NCBI RefSeq assembly: GCF_029906345.1
Contig: NZ_JARYGY010000002.1
Coordinates: 39,710-103,709, forward strand
DNA length: 64,000 nt
Source of the DNA: Aquimarina mycalae
GTDB lineage: Bacteria; Bacteroidota; Bacteroidia; Flavobacteriales; Flavobacteriaceae
Direction: 5' to 3'
Shown here: in pieces, positions 32,136 through 41,377 of the stretch
Layout: each line of letters begins with the position of its first letter
Numbering within the stretch: the first letter of the stretch is position 1
Position numbers and translations under genes: made by a program
Notes under the pieces: model-generated
Seen by the model: the letters and a program-made list of their open reading frames with translations, nothing else
Told to the model about the DNA's origin: nothing
The model's database searches: none

Positions 32136-33857
32136 TTATTCAATGATTGCTGGAAGTACGTATTGTTCCAGAATGTTTTCTGGTTGCTGTAATAGTTTTC
32201 GGCTTCGATAATTTCCAGAAGTAATTACCACTACAGCTTGTAGTTCTGGAATCACGCAAATATATTGTCCGCCAGCACCTCTTGCTTCGATAGATGCCAC
32301 CTTCTTATCTCCTACTGTATAGGTTTTATGCCACCATAGATATCCATATTCGTTTTTGTCTCTTACATCCTGTAATCGTCTGTATTTTTTAAAAGATGCA
32401 TCTACCCAATTTTCAGAAATGATTTGCGTTCCTTTCCACTTCCCTCTATTCAAATATAATTGTCCAAACTTTAGCATATCTCTTGGTGTTAAATACATAC
32501 CACCACCAAAATAAGGTGTAGTTGCTGTATTCTCTGTCTGAATGATATAATTGGTAATCCCTAATGGAGATAACAATTTTTGATCCATATACAATTCTAA
32601 GGGTGTTGATAATTGCCCATCTAAAATTACACCTAATAAAAATGGATTGGCTGAGCCATAATTAGCGCCAGTTCCTGGTTCTTGCACCATTTTTGCTTCT
32701 AGCGTTGTTTTTAACCAATTATCAGAACTCTGATAGCTATTTTCTGATGCTGCGCCATCTACATCCAATCCAGAACTCATCGTCAATAAATCTTCAAAAT
32801 TGATCCTCGCTTTTAAAGAGTCTTTGGTATACTGAAATTCTTTAGGTATAAAATCATATAGTTTTTGATCGATACTTCTTAGAATTTTATCTTCAATAGC
32901 AATCCCAATCATTGCAGAAGAAATACTCTTGGATGCGGATCTTTGATCGTGAGAAATATCAGGATTATGTCCATCAAAATACGCTTCGAATACTAGTTTC
33001 CCTTCTTTGGCGATTAGTACACTGTGTGTATTAGGCAACTCTTTTTTATTCACCTCATCAATCAATTTCTCTAAAGAAGTGTTTGTAGCTCCAACATCAG
33101 TGGTACTTGCTGTGATCCAACCATCATTCAACGTTGCAGGTTTGTTAACTTTTTGACTGTTAAGACCGCTTGGCTTTAAAGAAGATAAGTCAATATCAGA
33201 ACGCTTAAAATTGACGGCTGTTACGATTCGTTTTCCTAATAAAATTTCTAAAGCAATGCTATCTTTTATGAGTTTAACTCTAAATCTAAGACCCGTTTTA
33301 TAATCTCTAGATACTAAAGCATCTCCTTCTTTTTTACTACTATTCACCCAAGTTCCTGTAAATCGTTGGTCCCCAAAAAATGGATACGTAACAAGGCTAC
33401 CACCTTCATTCTTTTCTACACCTAGATACATGGTTTGTGATTGCAAGCTATCCACCATAAAAATATTCCAAACACCGCTATAAGTACTATCATTTGTCTT
33501 TTGTAAAGTAACGTGATACATTAAAATTCCAGACTTTACAAATCCAGTAATTCCTGTTTTATCTTGGGTAAAAGAAAGATCAAAATGAATGTCATCATCA
33601 ATACTTCCCTGAAGGCGTCTTGCGTTGGTTACTACTAGTTTTTCCTTTATGGTAGTTTCAGGATTAGTAATTGTTAGTTCATACGAACCAGCTTGTGATT
33701 CCTTTATAGTGAGGTTAAAATTTAAAGTATTTTTATTTGCTAATTTCCCTTCCCAGTTTCCTTCCCAATTTCTTTCGGAGGAGTTTGTTCTCTGCTGCGA
33801 ACAACCTGTTAGAACAGATACAAAAAGAAGTACTACTGTTATTACATTTTTACACAT
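32136..33857 (-). CDS. Two-domain serine hydrolase lipoprotein (beta-lactamase fold)
   Basis: A 573-residue lipoprotein (signal VSVLTGC, Cys19). Residues about 20-240 are a beta-rich N-terminal region. A class C beta-lactamase/esterase domain follows, with SASK (SxxK) near residue 310, a Tyr motif in GANYGSANPF and RGAGGQYI as the third box. Substrates of these proteins are rarely known; esterase or peptidase activity is likely. An AraC regulator gene lies immediately upstream on the same strand and may control it, but the gap between them contains this gene's own promoter candidate (33883). Confidence 0.87.
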   Translation of the reverse strand: MCKNVITVVLLFVSVLTGCSQQRTNSSERNWEGNWEGKLANKNTLNFNLTIKESQAGSYELTITNPETTIKEKLVVTNARRLQGSIDDDIHFDLSFTQDKTGITGFVKSGILMYHVTLQKTNDSTYSGVWNIFMVDSLQSQTMYLGVEKNEGGSLVTYPFFGDQRFTGTWVNSSKKEGDALVSRDYKTGLRFRVKLIKDSIALEILLGKRIVTAVNFKRSDIDLSSLKPSGLNSQKVNKPATLNDGWITASTTDVGATNTSLEKLIDEVNKKELPNTHSVLIAKEGKLVFEAYFDGHNPDISHDQRSASKSISSAMIGIAIEDKILRSIDQKLYDFIPKEFQYTKDSLKARINFEDLLTMSSGLDVDGAASENSYQSSDNWLKTTLEAKMVQEPGTGANYGSANPFLLGVILDGQLSTPLELYMDQKLLSPLGITNYIIQTENTATTPYFGGGMYLTPRDMLKFGQLYLNRGKWKGTQIISENWVDASFKKYRRLQDVRDKNEYGYLWWHKTYTVGDKKVASIEARGAGGQYICVIPELQAVVVITSGNYRSRKLLQQPENILEQYVLPAIIE

Positions 33858-33882
33858 GGTCTTTTATACTTTTTATGAAAGT

Positions 33883-33890
33883 CAAAAGTA
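33883..33890 (-). promoter_or_regulatory. Promoter -7 box of the serine hydrolase gene
   Basis: On the minus strand TACTTTTG matches TAnnTTTG, 25 nt before the ATG at 33857. A TTG lies upstream at a spacing shorter than usual (about 14 bp), so the -33 element is uncertain. Confidence 0.45.
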
Positions 33891-33927
33891 CTTTCTTACT
33901 GCTTCAAAAAATTGTATCAGATTAACA

Positions 33928-34740
33928 TTATAGGTTTTTATAAAGATTTTTTCTATAAAAACTAGGATTCATTTCAAAATAGGACTTAAACACTCGATTA
34001 AAATGACTCTGATCAGAAAACCCTGTTTGATAGGCAATCTCAGTTAATGAATTTGAAGAATCTAAGATCAGAGGGATTGCTTTTTTTATTTTATGTTGTC
34101 TGATATACTCACCAAGACTAGCTGAAAGATATTTTGGTGCGGATCTGGATATATGCACTGGATGCACATCTAATTGATCAGAAAGATATTGAAGACTCAA
34201 TTTCGAGGTATCGTAATGTAACAGTTCTTGTAATTTAATAATCCAATTAGGAATATTTTTGGAGTCATTTTCTTTAATCTCTCCCAATGCTTCGCTAATC
34301 TGAATTAATAAAAGTTCTACAGAGACTTCACTATATTGATCTGACAGCACAAATTCATGATATAATTTTGCAAAAAGGAAATGTATTTTAGGATTTTCTA
34401 TTAGCTGACTTCCTTCTAGCAGATTGATACTCATTCCGTTATTTTCGAACCAGTCTTGCTGAAATTCTAAATGAAATCCACTTGCGTTTTCAGAATGCTT
34501 AGAACCATAATGTGCTTCTTGCCAATTATTAAACATAATGCTTCCTGATGGACATAAAGTTTTTATTTTGGTATTACAATCCATCATATTGCCTTGTAGC
34601 ACAAACATGAAATACGGATTTTCATGATAATGCCAAGCTGTTTTCTCTACAGTATATTTATATTGAGATAGTAAAATACCATTAAAGGAAATCTCTGAGT
34701 TTTGTTTTCCAAAATACGTTCCTTCTCTTAATATTTTCAT
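33928..34740 (-). CDS. AraC-family transcriptional regulator
   Basis: A 270-residue regulator. The N-terminal cupin-like sensing domain (HYHENPYFMFVLQGNMMDC, about 38-70) is followed by the double helix-turn-helix: LSLQYLSDQLDVHPVHISRSAPKYL and SLTEIAYQTGFSDQSHFNRVFKSYFEMNPSFYRK. The second helix-turn-helix carries the AraC signature. It probably activates nearby genes, with the serine hydrolase at 32136 the nearest candidate. The inducer is unknown. Confidence 0.93.
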   Translation of the reverse strand: MKILREGTYFGKQNSEISFNGILLSQYKYTVEKTAWHYHENPYFMFVLQGNMMDCNTKIKTLCPSGSIMFNNWQEAHYGSKHSENASGFHLEFQQDWFENNGMSINLLEGSQLIENPKIHFLFAKLYHEFVLSDQYSEVSVELLLIQISEALGEIKENDSKNIPNWIIKLQELLHYDTSKLSLQYLSDQLDVHPVHISRSAPKYLSASLGEYIRQHKIKKAIPLILDSSNSLTEIAYQTGFSDQSHFNRVFKSYFEMNPSFYRKNLYKNL

Positions 34741-34911
34741 TGGTATTTAAGCTTGCTAATATTATTATCTCACAGAATATCACCGCAAAAATTCTGCGAA
34801 TTTCTAAGATAGCCAATTACATTGGATTCTATGTTTAATAGAAAAGAAGAATATATATTAATATAGTCTTCTTTCTTGTTATCTTTCCTTTAAACTATTA
34901 CTTCGATTAAC

Positions 34912-34933
34912 ACTTCGACAAGCTCAGCTTGAC
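34912..34933. repeat. Short palindromic intergenic repeat unit
   Basis: The unit contains ACTTCGACAAGCTCAGCTTG; CAAGCT and AGCTTG pair around a single C. Units of this kind (CTTCGACAAGCTCAG) are, to my knowledge, widespread short repeats in Flavobacterium-type genomes. Only one copy is seen here. Confidence 0.45.
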
Positions 34934-34975
34934 AATTCAGAGTTTGTAATATTAGAGCGGATAGTTCTTTCAGAT

Positions 34976-35548
34976 TTACTCTTCTACAGAAACTGCAGAT
35001 GTATCCACTACTTTTTTAGGAAAATAGTCTTTGGTATTTTCTTCAATTAATCGCTTTAAGCTATTTAAATTTTCATCTTCCTGCGCCTTCATAGCACCAG
35101 GCATAAATGAAATCAAAGATTTAGATAATATGCCATTCCCCATAGCTATGGATTTCGTAGTAATGGTAGTTTTACCATCATCTTCTTTAAAAAACATTTC
35201 ATAATCCATATCCATAAAATCCATAGTGAAGGTCATCGCCATATGTTCGTTTAGTGTTAATGCGGTTACCGTCTCTTCCATCACCATTTCCTCTCCTCTA
35301 TCCTCTACATAAACTTTAGAAACTGCTCCAACCTCGTTGGCAGTACCACTCACCAATTCTGTTTTTGTAAATCCTTTGATCCATTTTGGCAAATTTGACT
35401 CATCCGACATTACTGCCCAGGATTCATTCGCTGGTTTATTGACTACTACTTCATTTTCGTATGACACTGATGGTGTTAACATTCCTTTTCCAAAAAATAT
35501 CAATGCGAGTATGATAATTAGAAACAATAGATATTTTAGATATTTCAT
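34976..35548 (-). CDS. SRPBCC (START-like) domain membrane-anchored protein
   Basis: A 190-residue protein with an N-terminal membrane segment (about 3-22). A SRPBCC (polyketide cyclase/dehydrase-like) fold follows: SYENEVVVNKPANESWAVMSDESNLPKWIKGFTK, then VSKVYVEDRGEEMVMEETV, and ending in a helix with MPGAMKAQEDENLNSLKRLIEE. Such domains bind hydrophobic ligands in a cavity. The ligand and the role are unknown. The acidic tail follows the fold. Confidence 0.83.
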   Translation of the reverse strand: MKYLKYLLFLIIILALIFFGKGMLTPSVSYENEVVVNKPANESWAVMSDESNLPKWIKGFTKTELVSGTANEVGAVSKVYVEDRGEEMVMEETVTALTLNEHMAMTFTMDFMDMDYEMFFKEDDGKTTITTKSIAMGNGILSKSLISFMPGAMKAQEDENLNSLKRLIEENTKDYFPKKVVDTSAVSVEE

Positions 35549-35656
35549 AATTAAGAAGTTTTGTGTTTCTATAAATTTATTAAATTAAATTTAATTATTT
35601 GCTTAGATAATAAGTATCCCGTTCATTCTATTTATAGATATAAACTCTTCTAAATA

Positions 35657-35687
35657 AAAAACCAGAAGACTAAAGCTTCTGGTTTTT
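35657..35687 (-). terminator. Intrinsic terminator after the DUF885 gene
   Basis: AAAAACCAGAAG (35657-35668) and CTTCTGGTTTTT (35676-35687) form a 12 bp perfect stem with a 7-nt loop, 40 nt after the stop at 35727, with T-runs on both strands. Confidence 0.82.
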
Positions 35688-35726
35688 AAGGTATGTTTTA
35701 TAAAAATATATGGTTTTACGGCATTT

Positions 35727-37523
35727 TTATTTGTTAGCAGCAATCCATGTATTAATCTTATCTTCTAGTAACGCTAAAGGCACACAACCTGTTTCTAAAA
35801 CTTCATTATGAAACTTACGGATATCGAATTTGTTTCCTAATGTCTCTTCAGCTTTGGCACGTAATTCTCTGATTTTTAATTGCCCTATTTTATATGACAA
35901 TGCTTGTCCTGGATTGGCCATATAACGTTCGATTTCAGAAATAATTCCAGCTTCGGATTCTGCTTCATTATCCAGTGAATATTGTATGGCTTGCTCTCGT
36001 GTCCAACTTTTGGCATGTAAACCTGTGTCTACAACCAATCGAATTGCGCGATGCATCTCTGCTCCTAGCATCCCAAAATATTGGTATGGATCTGTATATA
36101 AGCCCAATTCTTTTCCTAAAGATTCTGAGTATAACGCCCAACCTTCACCATAACCACTATACCACAATGTTTTTCGGAATTTTGGTAATTCTTCACTTTC
36201 TTGAGTTAAAGAGATCTGATAATGATGTCCAGGAATTGCTTCATGTAAAAACAAGGATTCATCACTATAGGTGTTATACTTGGTTGCATCTGGAATTGGT
36301 GTATAAAAAATACCTGGTCTAGTTCCATCCAGTGATCCTGGATTATATTCTGCACTTGCAGAATTCTCTCTAAATGCTTCAGTACGTCTTACCTCGAAAG
36401 GTGTTTTTGGTTTTACGTCAAATAATTTTTCTATCTGTGGTTTCATACGATCATGAATCGCATTAAAATTAGCAATGACTTGCTGAGGTTCTTTAAAAGG
36501 CATCAATTCCTTTTTGTTACGTACATAATCAAAGAATGATTTTAGATCTCCTTTATAACCAACTTGTTCTTTAATTTTTTCCATTTCGGCAGAAATACGG
36601 CCTACTTCAGATAATCCCAATGCATGAATTTCGTCAGCGGTCATATTGGTCGTTGTATACAATTTAATCTGATGTTTGTAAAAATCTTTTCCATTTGGGA
36701 TTTCTGATATTCCAGAGCTATCTCTTCCTGCATCCATATAAGTTGTACTCATAAATTGGTGTAAGCTTTTATAGGCAGGTATGATCTTTTCTGAAACCAT
36801 GTTGTGATATGCTTCTGTCAACTGTTTTTTATCTTCTTCAGAAAAGCTTTCTGGAAAATTCTTTACTGGCGAATAGAATAAATGTTTATCCATATCTTCT
36901 ACAGTCAGTGCTTCTAATTGCGGCAATACTTTGGTGATTAATGATTTTGGGAGTACGTATCCTTCTTTCATTCCTTCCTTCATCTTTGCTTCTGCAGAAG
37001 CCATCCAAGCTAAATATCCATCTAAACGTTTTAGCCAATTATTATAATCTTCTACCGTCTTAAAAGGTTGTGCACTGGCTCCACTTGCCAATTGACCTGC
37101 TACCAAATTAATTGACCACATCTGATCAATAGGAAAATAATCCTGACGATACTCAAACCCAGCCAGATTCATATCACATTCCCATTGCAGTATAGCTTTG
37201 GTCATTTGCTCACTACTAGATAGATCAGCATTATCAAATTCATTTAATTTTTCTTTATATGAAGTATAATATGCTTTTAGTTTTGCTACGGTTTCATCTG
37301 CCAATGGATTGGGAAACTGATCGTTAAAACGATTATCACCAGCAAAGGTAGCTTGCACTGGATTAAGTTGTAATCCTTCTTCGTAATACGCATCAAGCAT
37401 GGTATTAAATGTTGCACTTATATCATTACTTGTTTCCTCCTTAGTTGGTGAAGTAGTTTTTTCGTTTTTACAGGCAATCAAAACGACAGCAAAACAAGTT
37501 ACTGTTAGTATTCTCTTAATCAT
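35727..37523 (-). CDS. DUF885 metallopeptidase-like lipoprotein
   Basis: A 598-residue DUF885 protein with a lipoprotein signal (FAVVLIAC, Cys18). The zinc-peptidase helix HEAIPGHH lies near residues 428-435, followed by GYGEGWALYSESLGKELG with the third ligand Glu. Length and the C-terminal region (LKIRELRAKAEETLG) are normal for the family. These proteins resemble gluzincin (M3/M32-type) peptidases and are found in the envelope. No substrate is known. A terminator follows the gene. Confidence 0.9.
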   Translation of the reverse strand: MIKRILTVTCFAVVLIACKNEKTTSPTKEETSNDISATFNTMLDAYYEEGLQLNPVQATFAGDNRFNDQFPNPLADETVAKLKAYYTSYKEKLNEFDNADLSSSEQMTKAILQWECDMNLAGFEYRQDYFPIDQMWSINLVAGQLASGASAQPFKTVEDYNNWLKRLDGYLAWMASAEAKMKEGMKEGYVLPKSLITKVLPQLEALTVEDMDKHLFYSPVKNFPESFSEEDKKQLTEAYHNMVSEKIIPAYKSLHQFMSTTYMDAGRDSSGISEIPNGKDFYKHQIKLYTTTNMTADEIHALGLSEVGRISAEMEKIKEQVGYKGDLKSFFDYVRNKKELMPFKEPQQVIANFNAIHDRMKPQIEKLFDVKPKTPFEVRRTEAFRENSASAEYNPGSLDGTRPGIFYTPIPDATKYNTYSDESLFLHEAIPGHHYQISLTQESEELPKFRKTLWYSGYGEGWALYSESLGKELGLYTDPYQYFGMLGAEMHRAIRLVVDTGLHAKSWTREQAIQYSLDNEAESEAGIISEIERYMANPGQALSYKIGQLKIRELRAKAEETLGNKFDIRKFHNEVLETGCVPLALLEDKINTWIAANK

Positions 37524-37546
37524 AATGGTGTATTTATATGAAGTAT

Positions 37547-37569
37547 AAAAGACAAAAAAACTGTCTTTT
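37547..37569 (-). terminator. Hairpin with T-run, possible terminator
   Basis: AAAAGAC (37547-37553) and GTCTTTT (37563-37569) pair around a loop that is mostly A. It lies about 85 nt after the M23 gene stop, in the short gap before the DUF885 start, so it could instead be a leader structure. Confidence 0.45.
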
Positions 37570-37654
37570 ACGTATTGTTCTAGATGCTAAATGTAAGCAT
37601 ATCCCATTCCACGAGTGGTTAAGATTTTCTTAATATAAAGCAGTGTAATTTCAA

Positions 37655-38473
37655 TCAATACGCGCGTGTATATCTCTTCTTTTCTTCAAGTTGAGTTACT
37701 TCGTTCCCGTTACCTATTAAAAACTTTGTTGGAAGTGTTTCGCGATCATTAAATCGCTGTAGAAATACAATAAAATGCAAATGAGGGCCTGTAGACCATC
37801 CTACATTACCGCTATACCCAATATGTTGTCCTACTTTTATCTGATCACCTGGTTGTACAATAGCGCCATCTTTTTTGATGTGGGTATACTCTGCAAAGGT
37901 TCCATCAGAGTGATATACTAATATATAATTGTTGTATTTCGCACAATCCTGATCTGTACAGGTTCTATTAAAACTCTGTTCTACTAATACAACCACTCCA
38001 TCTCTAGCCGCATAAATTTCAGTTCCGATTGGCATTCTAAAATCTAGCGCGTACTCATTTTTATGAGAAACTGATCCATCATATCCTTGTGTTACCATAA
38101 GCGTAGTACCTTTTTTAAAAGGTAAATGATATTGATGATCTTTGTCATAATTCGTCTGTAGATGATTGCCATGATTGTACCGAACACTATACCCTAATTT
38201 AATGGCTTTGCTTCTTTCTACAACAGTGAGATCAGCAATATAATGTTTACTAGTCTGTGCAGGCACTTCTATGACTTTAATATCTCCAATATTGGAAGAT
38301 AAGTTTTCGATCTTGAAATCAATTTCTACCGAAACTGGGCTAAACTCACCGTTATCCGCCAGAATTTTATATCCGTTTTCTGTTTCTTGATAATATACCT
38401 TAAAATTTTCTTGGGCAACTGTGGGTACCGATAGCAGACAAAGCACCCATAACATAACTCTTTTCATATTCAA
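37655..38473 (-). CDS. M23-family peptidase (LytM domain)
   Basis: A 272-residue secreted protein (signal about 1-20, ending VPTVAQ). The C-terminal LytM-type domain has the zinc ligands: His137 and Asp144 (HxxxxxxD in SHKNEYALD) and HLH at 231-233, with VGWSTGPHLHF as the signature block. Such enzymes cut peptidoglycan cross-bridges or act as regulators of amidases. Residues 21-110 form a beta-rich N-terminal domain. It is a single gene between two terminators. Confidence 0.92.
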   Translation of the reverse strand: MNMKRVMLWVLCLLSVPTVAQENFKVYYQETENGYKILADNGEFSPVSVEIDFKIENLSSNIGDIKVIEVPAQTSKHYIADLTVVERSKAIKLGYSVRYNHGNHLQTNYDKDHQYHLPFKKGTTLMVTQGYDGSVSHKNEYALDFRMPIGTEIYAARDGVVVLVEQSFNRTCTDQDCAKYNNYILVYHSDGTFAEYTHIKKDGAIVQPGDQIKVGQHIGYSGNVGWSTGPHLHFIVFLQRFNDRETLPTKFLIGNGNEVTQLEEKKRYTRAY

Positions 38474-38551
38474 CTCATTTCCAATTACCTGGAAAAAATA
38501 CCATTTTTAATTTATAATTACTAATTCTATTTGGTTTTCATTCTAAATAGA

Positions 38552-38583
38552 AAAAGCAATGCCAAAAGAATGACATTGCTTTT
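38552..38583 (-). terminator. Intrinsic terminator after the thioredoxin-like gene
   Basis: AAAAGCAATG (38552-38561) and CATTGCTTTT (38574-38583) form a 10 bp perfect stem. It lies 27 nt after the stop at 38610, with T-runs following. Confidence 0.75.
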
Positions 38584-38609
38584 CTATTAATTTTTCTTTT
38601 CCTTATTGG

Positions 38610-39413
38610 TTATAGCATACTTAACAAATTAGGGTTTTTAATCTCTTTCTTAAGCTCTGCTAATGCATCTTTATCTTTTTGATTTTTATAACAGTATGCT
38701 TTTACAAAACATTTCAGTTCTTTTAATTCATCATTCTGTTCGTTGACCTCCAATTTTTCCAGCTTTTTTAATACTTTTTTGGATTTCCCAACAAATACTC
38801 TATTCAATAGTGTATACAACTCCGCTTTTTGAACCAAATCCTCATTTTTACTTTTATCAATGATCATATCAAAATAATCATTACTCACTCCTAAAAGAGA
38901 ATATTTAATATTGTTATTATCCAAAGGTCTGGCAATTTCCTGATACGCCACTCCAAGGTTAAAAAATGCTACGCTACTATTTCTTTTCTGTAACACAGGA
39001 ATAAGATTTTCGGACAGATTTCCTGTATTACCAGGGATTTTCTTAAAATCGTTTAAATAATGTGAAGCGTTAGCGAAACCACTTTTACTCCATATTTTCT
39101 TTTGCGATGCATCTATTAATACCACTAAAGGGATCGACATGGCATTAAAATTCTTTGCTAAATCCACCTCTTGATCGATATCAACTTTTAGGAACACAAA
39201 ATTATTAGACATGGCACTCATTTCTTCAGTACCCCAAAGTTTTTTATCCATTTGTTTACAAGGACCGCACCAAGTAGCCCAGAAATCTACAATTATTAAT
39301 TTGTTCTGCTCCAATGCCATGGCTTGCGCCATTTTCATATCATACACCCAATTTACCTGGGAAAATCCATATCCCGAAATCATCAAGAATAATAGTAAGA
39401 TGTTACGTTTCAT
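38610..39413 (-). CDS. Secreted thioredoxin-like protein
   Basis: A 267-residue protein with a signal peptide (about 1-18, ending YGFSQ). A thioredoxin fold follows with active-site Cys49-Gly-Pro-Cys52 in FWATWCGPCKQMDKKLW. The cis-Pro region is MSIPLVVLID. The second half (about 135-267) is helical and TPR-like. Periplasmic redox proteins of this kind serve in disulfide exchange, cytochrome biogenesis or as DsbD partners. The specific partner is unknown. A short palindrome (GTGTTA...TAACAC at 39425-39442) lies just upstream. Confidence 0.9.
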   Translation of the reverse strand: MKRNILLLFLMISGYGFSQVNWVYDMKMAQAMALEQNKLIIVDFWATWCGPCKQMDKKLWGTEEMSAMSNNFVFLKVDIDQEVDLAKNFNAMSIPLVVLIDASQKKIWSKSGFANASHYLNDFKKIPGNTGNLSENLIPVLQKRNSSVAFFNLGVAYQEIARPLDNNNIKYSLLGVSNDYFDMIIDKSKNEDLVQKAELYTLLNRVFVGKSKKVLKKLEKLEVNEQNDELKELKCFVKAYCYKNQKDKDALAELKKEIKNPNLLSML

Positions 39414-39605
39414 AGTTATATTACGTGTTAGTTAGTTAACACACAATATAATAATTTACATAATTTTCTGGCTACGGTTGATCCATACAAAATCACTTGT
39501 TCAACCTTAAAAAAACTCTTTTTCTGAAGATTTCAAAAACAAGGATACTAAGTCAATATCTACAAATTATCTCTTAAGACATTGTACAATGTTTAAACCT
39601 TTTTT

Positions 39606-41351
39606 TTAGTAGTTAAACTTATAGGTTATTCCTCCTAACACCTGTATTCCTTGAACTGGGAAGTTAGACCAACGTTCATAATTTTCGCCTGCCAGGTTAT
39701 TTCCTTTTACAAAAACAGATAATTTATCATTAAATCGATATCCTAGATTTACATTGGCATCAAAATAACTATCTAGTGTTACGATAGCTTCTGGAGTTGA
39801 TGCTACAAACGGTACTGCAGTATTAATATCTTTTCGTTCTCCTACATAAAACAATTGTGCTCCTGCAAACCACTGATCAGTAATCTGATAATCCATAAGT
39901 ACTGAAGCTTTTACCTCTGGTAAATTCCATGCCTCTTGTTCATCTTCTGTATTATAATTAAAATATTCTGCAGAAGCTCCAAGTTTAAACTTTTTATTAA
40001 TATTAAAGTTTATTTCTCCGTATCCGCTTAGTGTAAGAATATCATCATATCGATATGCAAAAGAATTACCAAAATCATATCCTTCTAATTGTAAGGTTTC
40101 TGGTCTATTATTTACAAATAGCGCTTTATCATCTTCTGATATATAACCACCTCTAAAATTATAGCTCACAACATCGGATATTTTTCCTTTTAAGCCTACA
40201 TAAGCATCAAACTGATTATGTGTTGTAGTCAACCTAAGTGTCGGAGATACATATGGATTTGCTTGCACAGCGTCTCTGTATGTATTTTGCCTTAATCCTC
40301 CTTCTAATCCACCATAAGCAATTACTGCTTCTTCTAACAATCTGTAAGATGCTGTGACTTTAGGGTATATAAAAAAATCATTGTCATTATTTTCACTATC
40401 AATACTAAAGAAAACCGAAGCTCCAAGATTTAATGTTAAGTTATCTCTTAATACGACTAAATTAGGCTGAACACCCAAATTAAGAATGCTATAATTATTA
40501 GGTCTTTGTAAGATGAAATCTAATGGTCTATCAAAACTTCCATTTAGATAATCAATTATAAAATCGGTAGTGATCAATTCGTCGGCAATTTCGAACTCAA
40601 ATGTTGGAGTAAATACTGCATGATGCTCTGTAGTGCTCAAAGCATCTCCAAAAAATCTATAATTCAAGGATGCTCTTTTAAAATACAAATCATCAAACTG
40701 CAGTTTACCTCCCAATTTGGCTCCATAATAATTTTGTTGAGGGTCAATTGCATCTATTTGTGCCTGTGTCAATGCAGGAATCTCTGGCAATCCATACCAA
40801 TTATATAACTGATGCTCTACACCCAATTCTATACCATATGTAAAATCCTTAGTACGTGATGTATAATTAAGGTCTAAAAAGGTATTATAGAATTTATCAT
40901 CCAATAGTACATCCTCAATTCCTCCTTGCGATGAATTATGATGTAGATACAATCCTATATTATCTGTACGGTTTATTTGAAAATTACTATAAAACTCTGC
41001 CAGTACTGAAGTGAAATTACCAAAACCCAAGGTTGCATAATTATCATATAATGGTATTTTTTTTGGTCTATCGATATTAGCTGCCCTTCCTTTTGCAGGT
41101 TTAAACGTAGAAGCAACAGGGACAGAAAAAATACTGTATCGTATTTGTTTTTTCTTTTGAGTAACTGAGTCATTTAATACTGGAGTAGATTTTACTTTAA
41201 AAGCATCACTAATTGTAGGAGTATATGCTTTCACAATTACTACACGTTCTGTTTCTATAGTTTCATCGTCTTTGTCTTGGGCAAATATTGTGGTAATACT
41301 GCAGGCAAAAACCCATGAAAAATGTATTAATTTCTTAATATGTCTAGACAT
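39606..41351 (-). CDS. Outer-membrane beta-barrel protein, TonB-receptor-like, no plug
   Basis: A 581-residue secreted protein (signal about 1-24, ending TTIFAQ) that ends in an aromatic outer-membrane signature (GITYKFNY). It contains a long series of alternating beta strands with turns of barrel character. The early region (DDETIETERVVIVKAYTPTISDAFKV) has the style of TonB-dependent receptors, but no plug domain or N-terminal regulatory domain is seen and the protein is short. It sits 26 bp after the 1011-residue TPR gene, suggesting a membrane barrel with a periplasmic TPR partner. Confidence 0.8.
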   Translation of the reverse strand: MSRHIKKLIHFSWVFACSITTIFAQDKDDETIETERVVIVKAYTPTISDAFKVKSTPVLNDSVTQKKKQIRYSIFSVPVASTFKPAKGRAANIDRPKKIPLYDNYATLGFGNFTSVLAEFYSNFQINRTDNIGLYLHHNSSQGGIEDVLLDDKFYNTFLDLNYTSRTKDFTYGIELGVEHQLYNWYGLPEIPALTQAQIDAIDPQQNYYGAKLGGKLQFDDLYFKRASLNYRFFGDALSTTEHHAVFTPTFEFEIADELITTDFIIDYLNGSFDRPLDFILQRPNNYSILNLGVQPNLVVLRDNLTLNLGASVFFSIDSENNDNDFFIYPKVTASYRLLEEAVIAYGGLEGGLRQNTYRDAVQANPYVSPTLRLTTTHNQFDAYVGLKGKISDVVSYNFRGGYISEDDKALFVNNRPETLQLEGYDFGNSFAYRYDDILTLSGYGEINFNINKKFKLGASAEYFNYNTEDEQEAWNLPEVKASVLMDYQITDQWFAGAQLFYVGERKDINTAVPFVASTPEAIVTLDSYFDANVNLGYRFNDKLSVFVKGNNLAGENYERWSNFPVQGIQVLGGITYKFNY

Positions 41352-41377
41352 AAATATCTCGAGTTTATAACTGATTA

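Noticed and set aside
34912..34933. Terminator downstream of the AraC gene
   Set aside because: The short palindrome has no T-run and matches a common flavobacterial repeat unit.
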